Assembly: GCA_013373015.1 (NCBI GenBank)
Contig: JABXIQ010000023.1
Location: 1-64,000, forward strand
DNA from: Kangiellaceae bacterium
Lineage (GTDB): Bacteria > Pseudomonadota > Gammaproteobacteria > Enterobacterales > Kangiellaceae
Reading direction: 5' to 3'
DNA: 64,000 nt
The notes below the pieces were generated by a model. The model saw only the letters and a list, made by a program, of their open reading frames with translations, did not search any database and had not been told where the DNA came from. The position numbers and the translations under genes were made by a program. Positions 9,919 through 17,365 of this stretch are shown one piece after another. The first letter of the stretch is position 1. Each line of letters begins with the position of its first letter.

Positions 9919-10111
9919 TTCATGCAACTCTCGCATTTTCATTTCAAATTTCTGAATACAGTTATTTCAACTGATTTTTTGCATTTCTTAATCAGTAAAT
10001 TTTTTTAGTACGAGGCGTTTTGATAAAGTGAGAAACGGAATTACCTTTATGGTAATGAGTATCACAACTTTCAAAAAAAACGAAGTAATAAAGGAATTTA
10101 ATACTAAGAAT

Positions 10112-10149
10112 AAAAAAAGGGGTGGCCTGAGGGAACATAGTACCACCCC
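10112..10149 (-). terminator. Rho-independent terminator of the candidate sRNA
   Basis: Perfect 7-bp GC-rich stem GGGGTGG/CCACCCC with an 18-nt inner segment, followed on the minus strand by seven T residues. It is 195 nt beyond the polA stop, so it may also end read-through from polA. Confidence 0.85.
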
Positions 10150-10224
10150 AATACACAGCCCAGCTTGGGGAGGCTGAACTGCAAGTCCCGCAAGAAGGAG
10201 GGAGTCGCGGGGAGCGCATTCATT
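10112..10224 (-). ncRNA. Candidate small RNA downstream of polA (Spot 42/ErsA position)
   Basis: The interval between polA and yjbR (9919-10343) has no credible gene, but its minus strand has clear RNA structure. Reading 5' to 3': a stem CCCGC/GCGGG closing a pyrimidine-rich loop GACTCCCTCCTTCTT; a stem CAGCC/GGCTG with loop containing TCCCC; then a 7-bp GGGGTGG/CCACCCC terminator and seven T. A TAATAAT box at 10231-10237 would start an RNA of about 113 nt; no good -35 is seen, so the 5' end is uncertain. Spot 42 in E. coli and ErsA in Pseudomonas are encoded here, in the same orientation as polA. Homology in sequence is not claimed. Confidence 0.65.
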
Positions 10225-10343
10225 GCACTCATTATTAAAGACAGCTCATGCCACAGTTTGTTGCACTAGATTTTGTCAGTTTTGTGTAAAATTGAATTGC
10301 ACAATGTTAAATCAAGAACTTAGCTTTTATGTTACTCATACAA

Positions 10344-13085
10344 CTAATGTGCCTGATCCCAGTTATCACCAACTCCAACATCGGCAATTAATGGTACTGA
10401 TAACTCTACAACCGAGGCCATCAGTTCTGGGATTTTCTGTTTTGCCAATTCCAATTGATCTTCAGCCACCTCAAACACCAATTCATCGTGCACCTGCATA
10501 ACCATTTTGATACCTTCTTGATCTTGTAGCCATTCATCCACTTTAAGCATAGCGAGCTTAATGATGTCGGCGGCGCTGCCCTGCATTGGTGCATTGATCG
10601 CGGTGCGTTCTGCGGCTTTACGACGCAAGCCATTTTTTGAATGGATTTCTGGCAAATACAAACGACGACCGTACAGGGTTTCCACATATCCCAACTCCGC
10701 CGCTTTCTCGCGAGTGTTGTTCATATAGCCTTCGACCCCTGGATAGCGGGCGAAATAGGTATTGATATAATCTTGCGCGGTATTGCGATCGGTATCGATT
10801 TGTTTGGCCAGTCCAAAAGCTGACATGCCATAGATCAATCCAAAATTAATGGCCTTAGCATTGCGACGTTGGTTAGTGCTTACTTCTCCTAGTGGCACTT
10901 CAAACACTTCAGCTGCAGTTGCGGAGTGGACATCCAATCCTCTAGCAAAAGCATCAAGCAAACCTTGATCTTGCGACAAATGCGCCATGATGCGTAACTC
11001 AATTTGCGAATAATCCGCTGCCAAGATTTTATAACCTTTTGGCGCGATAAATGCGGTTCGAATGCTGCGGCCTTCTTCGGTTTTGATCGGGATATTCTGT
11101 AGATTAGGATCGGTCGAAGACAAACGCCCCGTTGCCGCTACCGCTTGATGGTAAGAAGTATGCACTCTCCCTGTGGTTGGGTTAATCATCAATGGTAATT
11201 TATCGGTATAGGTTGATTTCAACTTAGATAAACTACGGTGCTCAAGGATCAATTTCGGCAATGGATAATCCAAAGCCAACTCTTGTAACACTTCTTCTGC
11301 GGTCGATGGCTGCCCTTTTGGAGTTTTCTTAAGAACGGGCAAGCCTTGCTCTTCGTAGAAGATGGTTTGCAGTTGTTTTGGTGAACCTAAATTGAACTCT
11401 TTTCCCGCAATTGCAAAGGCTTCTTTCTCTAACTCCTGCAAACGTACTGCGAACTGTTGGCTTTTTTGGGTTAAAAGCGCGCCATCAACCAAAACCCCAT
11501 TACGCTCTACTTTAGATAATAAACGCAATAATGGCATCTCAATATGCTGAAAAACTTGAGTTGGCCCTTGGCCTTCTTGTAACTCAGGCCATAACTTTTG
11601 ATGCAATCGCAAAGTAATATCCGCATCTTCGGCGGCATATGGCGAAGCTTTTTCGATTTCGATTTGGTCAAACGTCAGTTGATTCTTGCCTTTGCCCGCA
11701 ATTTCTTCGAATTTGATATTGGCATGATTCAGGTGGTGCAATGCCAAAGTATCCATATCATGACGACTGGCAACACTGTTCAAACAATAAGATTCAAGCA
11801 TAGTATCAAACTCAATGCCGCCTAGAATTATGCCATATTTAGCCAAAACGCTCATGTCATATTTCAGATTCTGGCCAACTTTCTTATGTTGCTCACTTTC
11901 CAGCAAAGGCTTCATTTGTTGTAACACAGTATCGCGATCCAATTGCTCAGGCACGCCCATATAAGAATGTGCCAATGGCAAATAAGCCGCTTCGTGCTTG
12001 CCTTCTTCATCGGCAATAGCAAATGACATACCGACCAATTCTGCTTCAATGTAATCCAAGCTTGTGGTTTCAGTATCAAAAGCAAACAAGTCGGCTTTTT
12101 CTAATTTTTTCAACCAGTTATCAAGTTGCGACTGCTCTAAAATGGTCTCGTATTGGCTACGGTCAATGCTGTTTTGTTCACTTGGCTCATCGCCATCAGC
12201 AACCTCTTCACCACCTGCTTGCAGCACTTCGGTCAACCAACGACGGAACTCCATCTCACCATACAGTTCCTTTAGCTTAGCGACATCAGGCTCATTTAAG
12301 GTCAAATCTTGCGGTTGCTGCTCAAGCTCACAATCTAACTTAATGGTTGCTAATTCATAGGATAATGGTAGCTGTTCGAGTGCATTTCGTAGATTTTCAC
12401 CGATCTTACCGCCTACTTTATCAGCATTATCAATCACGCCTTGCATAGTTTCATATTCAGCAAGCCACTTCACTGCAGTTTTTGGGCCACATTTATCAAC
12501 CCCGGGAATATTGTCTACCTTGTCGCCAACCAGTGCTAAAAAATCAATGATTTGCTCAGGTTTCACGCCAAACTTCTCAATCACCCGCTCACGATCAGTT
12601 ATCGGATTACTCTTATCCATGGTATTGATAAGAGTGACATGCTCAGTCACCAATTGCGCCATATCCTTATCGCCTGTCGAAATCAGGGTTTCACGCCCTT
12701 CGCGACTGGCTTGATCAGCCAAAGTACCAATCACATCGTCAGCCTCAACCCCATCAATCACCAACAATGGCAAACCCATAGCTTTGACGATTTCATGGAT
12801 AGGCTCGATCTGCTGACGCAAATCTTCGGGCATCGGTGGACGATTGGCTTTGTATTCAGGGTATAAATCATTACGAAACGTCTTACCCTTGGCATCAAAT
12901 ACCACCGCCATATGGCTTGGATCATATTCCTTGATCAAACTCTTCAGCATATTGATTACGCCATACACAGCGCCCGTCATCATGCCTTTTGAGTTGGTCA
13001 TACGCTGCAATTGTGGCACATGATAAGCGCGAAATAGGTAAGACGAACCGTCCACCAGAATAAAAGGAGCTTGCTTGTCAGACAT
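10344..13085 (-). CDS. polA: DNA polymerase I
   Basis: A 913-residue DNA polymerase I with all three parts: 5'-3' exonuclease (about 1-290), 3'-5' proofreading domain (about 320-500; FAFDTETTSLD keeps the metal-binding acidic residues), and the family A polymerase domain (about 520-913; DYSQIELR motif A, RRNAKAINFGLIYGMS motif B, QVHDELVFEV motif C). It processes Okazaki fragments and fills repair gaps. A broken second copy of its first 60 or so codons and upstream sequence lies at 14019-14272. Confidence 0.97.
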   Translation of the reverse strand: MSDKQAPFILVDGSSYLFRAYHVPQLQRMTNSKGMMTGAVYGVINMLKSLIKEYDPSHMAVVFDAKGKTFRNDLYPEYKANRPPMPEDLRQQIEPIHEIVKAMGLPLLVIDGVEADDVIGTLADQASREGRETLISTGDKDMAQLVTEHVTLINTMDKSNPITDRERVIEKFGVKPEQIIDFLALVGDKVDNIPGVDKCGPKTAVKWLAEYETMQGVIDNADKVGGKIGENLRNALEQLPLSYELATIKLDCELEQQPQDLTLNEPDVAKLKELYGEMEFRRWLTEVLQAGGEEVADGDEPSEQNSIDRSQYETILEQSQLDNWLKKLEKADLFAFDTETTSLDYIEAELVGMSFAIADEEGKHEAAYLPLAHSYMGVPEQLDRDTVLQQMKPLLESEQHKKVGQNLKYDMSVLAKYGIILGGIEFDTMLESYCLNSVASRHDMDTLALHHLNHANIKFEEIAGKGKNQLTFDQIEIEKASPYAAEDADITLRLHQKLWPELQEGQGPTQVFQHIEMPLLRLLSKVERNGVLVDGALLTQKSQQFAVRLQELEKEAFAIAGKEFNLGSPKQLQTIFYEEQGLPVLKKTPKGQPSTAEEVLQELALDYPLPKLILEHRSLSKLKSTYTDKLPLMINPTTGRVHTSYHQAVAATGRLSSTDPNLQNIPIKTEEGRSIRTAFIAPKGYKILAADYSQIELRIMAHLSQDQGLLDAFARGLDVHSATAAEVFEVPLGEVSTNQRRNAKAINFGLIYGMSAFGLAKQIDTDRNTAQDYINTYFARYPGVEGYMNNTREKAAELGYVETLYGRRLYLPEIHSKNGLRRKAAERTAINAPMQGSAADIIKLAMLKVDEWLQDQEGIKMVMQVHDELVFEVAEDQLELAKQKIPELMASVVELSVPLIADVGVGDNWDQAH

Positions 13086-13138
13086 AATAAAGTTGTTTTA
13101 AGAATTTATTTTATGGGTACAGTGTAACCTATGCGCCC

Positions 13139-13145
13139 GTTAGAC
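13139..13145 (+). other. GTTAGAC core upstream of polA (possible integron recombination site)
   Basis: GTTAGAC fits the GTTRRRY core recognised by integron integrases, in the context TATGCGCCCGTTAGACAGAA. The same context recurs at 14258-14264 upstream of the broken polA copy. A site of this kind, followed by cassette-like genes ending in attC, is what cassette insertion would leave. It could also be just conserved polA leader sequence. Confidence 0.4.
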
Positions 13146-13332
13146 AGAAGTGAGTAAATACCGATAATGATAGGTTAAACTGATTGGTAACCATTATCTG
13201 AAATCTATACCTTCGTTTTTTTGACCGAATATTTTCGTTATCTCAGAACATTTTAATTAATTTGCTTGAATTGAATGTTATATATTTTTAAGCTGGTTGT
13301 TCAACACAAAGTGATTTAAGAATACCAGTACC

Positions 13333-13953
13333 ATGAAGGATTCAAAACAGTTCTGGGATAAAAGAGCAGAAAAATACGTTAAAAGCCCCATCAAAGATAA
13401 GACTACATATCAGCAAAAGCTAACAATCACTCGAGAATATTTAAATGTGGAAAACCAACTGCTTGAATTTGGTTGCGGCAGTGGTGGTACCGCTATTCTT
13501 CATGCCCCTTTTGTGCAGAGCATTTATGCGACAGACATCTCAGATAAGATGATTGAAATTGCTAAGCAAAAAGCAATTGAAGCTGGCGTTGAAAATATCA
13601 ATTTCCAGCAGGGCACACTGGATAGTCTTAATGCCCGAAACGAAAGTTTTGATGTGGTTTTAGGGTTAAATGTACTACATCTTTTGAAAGATGTTGATGG
13701 TGCTATTAATAAAGTCCATCAATTTCTTAAAAGTGGTGGTTTTTTTGTATCTAGCACCTCTCTCATTGGAGAAGTTAACATTGTTTTTCGCTGGCTGATT
13801 TCTGCTATGCAATATCTTCACCTAGCTCCACATGTTACTAATTTCACTGAAGAGCAACTTATTCATAAGTTAGTTAAAGCTGGCTTCAGCATTGAACGAA
13901 AATTAAGAACAAGCAGTGAGTCGGTATTTATAGTAGCTAAAAAAGTTTCTTAA
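13333..13953 (+). CDS. Class I SAM-dependent methyltransferase (cassette-like)
   Basis: A 206-residue methyltransferase with a Rossmann-type SAM site: motif I LEFGCGSGG near residues 44-52, the acidic end of strand 2 in YATDISDKM, and the VVLGLNVLHLL segment near 110. The substrate cannot be told; a Methyltransf_11-like small-molecule enzyme is the best guess. Its stop is followed after a few bases by a decayed attC-like sequence, and it sits between two copies of the polA leader. It is therefore probably a mobile cassette rather than a core gene. No strong ribosome binding site precedes the ATG. Confidence 0.8.
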   Translation: MKDSKQFWDKRAEKYVKSPIKDKTTYQQKLTITREYLNVENQLLEFGCGSGGTAILHAPFVQSIYATDISDKMIEIAKQKAIEAGVENINFQQGTLDSLNARNESFDVVLGLNVLHLLKDVDGAINKVHQFLKSGGFFVSSTSLIGEVNIVFRWLISAMQYLHLAPHVTNFTEEQLIHKLVKAGFSIERKLRTSSESVFIVAKKVS

Positions 13954-13957
13954 AAAA

Positions 13958-14018
13958 TTTAAACCAACGCCAGCGAACGCGCCAATTAAGACGCTCGTAA
14001 GCTTTCGCCTATGACTTT
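13958..14018 (+). other. Decayed attC-like site after the methyltransferase
   Basis: The stretch 13976-14016 matches 34 of 41 positions of the good attC at 15945-15985, including AACGCG, CAATTA, GACGCTCG and CGCCTAT. The 3' arm (CGCG-GGC-GTTA) is missing, replaced by sequence that runs into the broken polA copy. So this is an attC that has lost its recombination core. Confidence 0.6.
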
Positions 14019-14208
14019 AATGTCAAAACATCACCTTATGCTTCGGCTGATATTCATTGACCAAGTTGTTGAGCATATTGATAACACCAAACATCGCCCC
14101 CATCATGCCCTTAGAATTGGTCATGCAGTTGCAACTGCGGCACATAATAAGCACGGAATAAATAGGAAGAGCTATCGACTAGAATAAAGCAACTTACTTG
14201 TCAGACAT
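14019..14208 (-). pseudogene. Broken duplicate of the polA 5' end
   Basis: The minus strand starts ATGTCTGACAAG like polA, then reads a stop (TAA in place of CAA) at codon 5, followed by frameshifts. Translated piecewise it still shows FILVD-SSYLFRAY-VPQL, NSKGMMG and VINML, all from polA residues 6-50. Similarity continues upstream through 14272 and is nearly perfect over about 40 nt there. It corresponds to polA 12890-13150. It is in the same orientation as polA and forms a direct repeat around the methyltransferase. Confidence 0.85.
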
Positions 14209-14257
14209 AAAAGATTATTGAGAATTATTTGATGGGTACAGTGTAACCTATGCGCCC

Positions 14258-14264
14258 GTTAGAC
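14258..14264 (+). other. Second GTTAGAC core, start of the nuclease cassette
   Basis: GTTAGAC in the same context as at 13139, in the leader of the broken polA copy. Similarity between the two leaders ends about eight bases beyond it. If it is a recombination core, the following cassette runs from about 14259 to 15992 and contains one gene plus attC, a normal cassette layout. Confidence 0.4.
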
Positions 14265-14476
14265 AGAAATGAACTGCCGCTTAATACCTCAATTTATAGT
14301 CATTACTAATAATTATTAGAAACCCAACCTATTGATTTTTATAGATTAAATATAGGGCAAAATACCACTTTTATTGGAAAACCAACTTTTTTGACACTGC
14401 AAAATTTTTTCTTTTAAAATTAAAGTGTTAGAATCGAATTCACATATTACTATGTTAAATTCAAGAGAGGGATCGA

Positions 14477-15937
14477 GTGAACATCTACTTTTCAGACTAC
14501 TTTGGGGTGTCAAAAGAAGATCTTGATGATTATGGCGCTTTTAATGTATCCCTCATTAACGACCTCCCAGTCTTTATAGATCCCTTTCTTCTTTTCAGCA
14601 GTGAGAAGGATCAATATCAAAATCTGCACCAAGAGATAATCAGATATATTACCTTTCTGCGCGAGATGTCAGATAAAGGAGCAATTTCTAAAGGCTTGAT
14701 TAGGCATTGGTTTCTATTCCCCGAGGTGAAGCAAAACTGGCTTGGCTACAGTAAGGTCGGAAATGGTGGCTCAGGATTAGGGACAAAGTTTGCTACTGCT
14801 CTAAATGAAAATCTAAGCTCAATTTTTAATAACTTTGGCAATGAGCAGATTACTAAAAGTAGTCACTTAGAAAAATTATGCCTGATAAAGGATGGGGTTG
14901 GGAAAGACTCAATCAGCGATTTCACGACAAACTTAATAAAAGGGTATCTATGTGAATATACTCAGAATTTCGCAAATGCTCATTTGCACAAGTCAAGGTG
15001 TAAAGAGGTAAGTGTAAAGCATGCTAAGTTCGATTATAAAACTCGCAGGTGGGTCTCAAAGCGGTACAATTTGCCATATATTGACGGTGATTTTGTCCTT
15101 TTAACGCCAAAGGATATCCTTACCAAAGACGAAGCTTGGATTAACAAGCATGACATTATTGGCGACTTTGATGAAATAACTGAGTCCATACCAAATGTCG
15201 AGCTGCGCGCCCAAATCAATGAGTATTTACTCAGACAAATTCCTGAGCGAGCAAATCAAAGAGAAATCAATCAGGCTATTTCCAGAACGCTTCTCAAGTT
15301 CCCAGCCCTTATCGATCATTACATTAGATACAAAGAAGACCATGGAAATGAGGCTGTTGCTCTAAGCGAGCAAAAAGTAAAAGAAACTGAAGCTGTCTTT
15401 ATTCGACAGGTTACTAATCTAGTTGAGATTCTTCGGGCGCAAAAAGTATTCTATTCACAAAAAGGGGATACTTTCGAGGAGGCATATAATCGAGTCGCAT
15501 TTCTGAAGCAAGTAATCGAAAGTAACGATGGCTATCGCCTGTTCTACGTTAACGGAGAGCCAGTAAAGCGGGAGTCTGATCTACAGCTTATATTCCGTCT
15601 TACTTGGTATGCAGCCGAAGAGGACGTTAATGCAGAAGTTAATAACGGTCGAGGGCCGGTGGATTACAAAATATCAAGGGGTTCTAAAGACAGTACCCTC
15701 GTTGAATTTAAGCTGGCTAGCAATAGTAAACTAAAGCAGAATTTGGCAAAGCAGGTAGAGGTGTACAAAGCTGCCAATCAGACCAATAAATCGATAAAGG
15801 TAATACTTTACTTCACAGATTCCGAGCTAGAAAAAGTACTCAAAGCACTTAAAGATCTAGAATTGAGCCAGGGCAAGGAATTAGTTTTAATCGATGCAAG
15901 GGCAACAAATAAACCGTCGGGGTCCAATGCAAAATGA
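14477..15937 (+). CDS. PD-(D/E)XK nuclease-like protein, candidate defence gene in a cassette
   Basis: A 486-residue protein that I do not recognise as a named family. The C-terminus carries a PD-(D/E)XK nuclease signature: GPVDYK with D396, then EFK with E410 and K412, and KQVEVYK with Q426, in the usual spacing. The N-terminal 370 residues are mostly charged and helical with an early hydrophobic PVFIDPFLLF segment; their role is unknown. GAGAGGGATCGA precedes the start, at 14477, giving a reasonable ribosome binding site. Its stop at 15937 abuts an integron attC site. Single-gene cassettes with nuclease domains are often anti-phage, so defence is inferred, not shown. Confidence 0.75.
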   Translation: MNIYFSDYFGVSKEDLDDYGAFNVSLINDLPVFIDPFLLFSSEKDQYQNLHQEIIRYITFLREMSDKGAISKGLIRHWFLFPEVKQNWLGYSKVGNGGSGLGTKFATALNENLSSIFNNFGNEQITKSSHLEKLCLIKDGVGKDSISDFTTNLIKGYLCEYTQNFANAHLHKSRCKEVSVKHAKFDYKTRRWVSKRYNLPYIDGDFVLLTPKDILTKDEAWINKHDIIGDFDEITESIPNVELRAQINEYLLRQIPERANQREINQAISRTLLKFPALIDHYIRYKEDHGNEAVALSEQKVKETEAVFIRQVTNLVEILRAQKVFYSQKGDTFEEAYNRVAFLKQVIESNDGYRLFYVNGEPVKRESDLQLIFRLTWYAAEEDVNAEVNNGRGPVDYKISRGSKDSTLVEFKLASNSKLKQNLAKQVEVYKAANQTNKSIKVILYFTDSELEKVLKALKDLELSQGKELVLIDARATNKPSGSNAK

Positions 15938-15998
15938 ATTTAACAAACGCGTCAATTAGGACGCTCGCAAGCTCGCGCCTATTACGCGGGCGTTAATC
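15938..15998 (+). other. Integron attC recombination site
   Basis: The site begins TTTAAC and ends GGGCGTTAATC. TTAAC pairs with GTTAA (R''/R'), an unpaired AAA/GGC spacer follows, then CGCGTCAATTAGG pairs with CCTATTACGCG leaving C and T unpaired; GGACGC/GCGCC adds a bulged A. Extrahelical bases on one arm, an unpaired spacer and terminal GTTA are defining attC features. It begins right after the stop of the nuclease gene, as attC does in cassettes. Its core GTTAATC differs from GTTRRRY at one position. Confidence 0.82.
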
Positions 15999-16001
15999 TC
16001 T

Positions 16002-16916
16002 ATGTCCCTAACTATCCAAAAAGCTCAACCTGAACATTACCAATCGCTCGGCTCGTTATTGGTTGAGGTCTATTCGCAACTTGATGACTTTCCTAAACCT
16101 GATGAGCAGCCAGCTTATTATCAGATGTTGGCCAATATTGGCGATTTCAGCAAAAAAGCTGGCGTTAGTTTATTAATAGCTTTGCACAATGAAAAACTTG
16201 TTGGCGGCGTGGTTTATTTTGCCGATATGAGCCAATACGGTTCTGGAGGATTGGCTACTAAAGAAAAGAATACTGCGGGTTTTCGTTTACTCGGCGTGAG
16301 CCCGAAAGCTCGCGGCTTGGGCGTGGGCAAGGCTCTTAGTCAAGCCTGTATTGATCTGGCAAAAGAGCAAGGCCACACTAAACTTGCGATACATACCACT
16401 CAAGCAATGCAAACCGCTTGGGGTATGTACCAAAAGCTTGGCTTTGTGCGCTACCCGAAGCTCGATTTTGACCAACAAGGATTAGCTGTTTTTGGCTTTA
16501 AATTAGAGCTAGATAGCAACAAGGCTGAAATTGATCTGCTGATACAATCGTTTTTCCACTTCTTTGATAATCGCTCGGCAGTTGATTTTGAAATTAGCAG
16601 CTTTAAACAACTGTTTATCCCGCAAGCGATTATCGTTAAGAACTCAAAGGATTTGACGGAAGTTTTTACCCTATCGGAGTTTCTAGCTCCAAGAATAGAA
16701 ATCCTGACGAATGGCACTTTGGTTGATTTTCATGAATGGCCGACCTCAGGCACAACTGAGGTGTTCGATACTATTGCCCAACACCAATGCATTTATCAGA
16801 AAAACGGCGTACTTAATGGCGAAAATTACTCTGGTAGTGGTCAGAAGCTGTTTCATTTAGTAAAAGCCGATGGTCAGTGGAAAATTAGCTCTGTCGTTTG
16901 GCAAGATAATGAGTAG
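16002..16916 (+). CDS. GNAT acetyltransferase fused to an NTF2/DUF4440-like domain
   Basis: A 304-residue protein. Residues 1-168 form a GNAT N-acetyltransferase: the acetyl-CoA loop is LGVSPKARGLGVGKAL near 97-112. Residues 175-304 look like a SnoaL/DUF4440-type NTF2-fold domain, ending in the typical FHLVKADGQWKISSVVWQ. The substrate is unknown. The ATG is only four bases beyond the attC core with no Shine-Dalgarno before it, so cassette insertion may have cut off its original leader. The gene itself has no attC and is probably chromosomal. Confidence 0.78.
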   Translation: MSLTIQKAQPEHYQSLGSLLVEVYSQLDDFPKPDEQPAYYQMLANIGDFSKKAGVSLLIALHNEKLVGGVVYFADMSQYGSGGLATKEKNTAGFRLLGVSPKARGLGVGKALSQACIDLAKEQGHTKLAIHTTQAMQTAWGMYQKLGFVRYPKLDFDQQGLAVFGFKLELDSNKAEIDLLIQSFFHFFDNRSAVDFEISSFKQLFIPQAIIVKNSKDLTEVFTLSEFLAPRIEILTNGTLVDFHEWPTSGTTEVFDTIAQHQCIYQKNGVLNGENYSGSGQKLFHLVKADGQWKISSVVWQDNE

Positions 16917-17014
16917 TTTCGATTAAAGCCATAATTCATCATTTTTGGTTTATATTTTTTAACCTTTTATTTGCTATATTAGATTAATAATGAGTCAACA
17001 AGGTCTATTAACTT

Positions 17015-17311
17015 ATGAATTCAATTAGCCAAAAATCCAGTCGCGTGACCACTACAAAATCTTTTTTTGCACTTTTCATCATAATGGCTTTAATACTTTC
17101 CATTCCATTAGTAGCAATGCAATTCACCGAGCAGGTTAATTGGAACTTGATGGACTTTCTCATCGTCGGATTCTTGATCTTTGCCGCTGGTTCAATTTTT
17201 ATTCTAATCAGTCGTAAACTGGGTTCTACTATTCTCAAATGGCTTGCAGGAATTGTGATCCTTGGATTATTACTGCTCACTTGGGCCCATTTGGCGGTTG
17301 ATTTATGGTAA
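17015..17311 (+). CDS. Small hypothetical membrane protein
   Basis: A 98-residue protein with three likely membrane helices (about 18-38, 48-67 and 72-92) and a basic N-terminus. It is not recognised. It stands between the GNAT fusion and selO on the same strand. An ATG with a preceding AAGGTC supports translation; lack of a family match keeps confidence moderate. Confidence 0.55.
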   Translation: MNSISQKSSRVTTTKSFFALFIIMALILSIPLVAMQFTEQVNWNLMDFLIVGFLIFAAGSIFILISRKLGSTILKWLAGIVILGLLLLTWAHLAVDLW

Positions 17312-17365
17312 ATTTCTGTTGCCTGTCCATCACGGTTATAATGGTTATCATCACCATTTCCTTAT

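Noticed and set aside
10223-10501. A 92-codon plus-strand reading frame running into polA
   Set aside because: It overlaps polA antisense and the sRNA region, with no family resemblance or ribosome binding site.
13333-15937. Methyltransferase plus nuclease as a restriction-modification system
   Set aside because: The methyltransferase has no DNA-methylase motif (no DPPY or PC motif) and looks like a small-molecule enzyme; each gene has its own attC-like end, so they are separate cassettes.
15938-15998. attC read as an ordinary terminator of the nuclease gene
   Set aside because: There is no T-run, and the bulged bases, spacer and GTTA ends fit attC much better.
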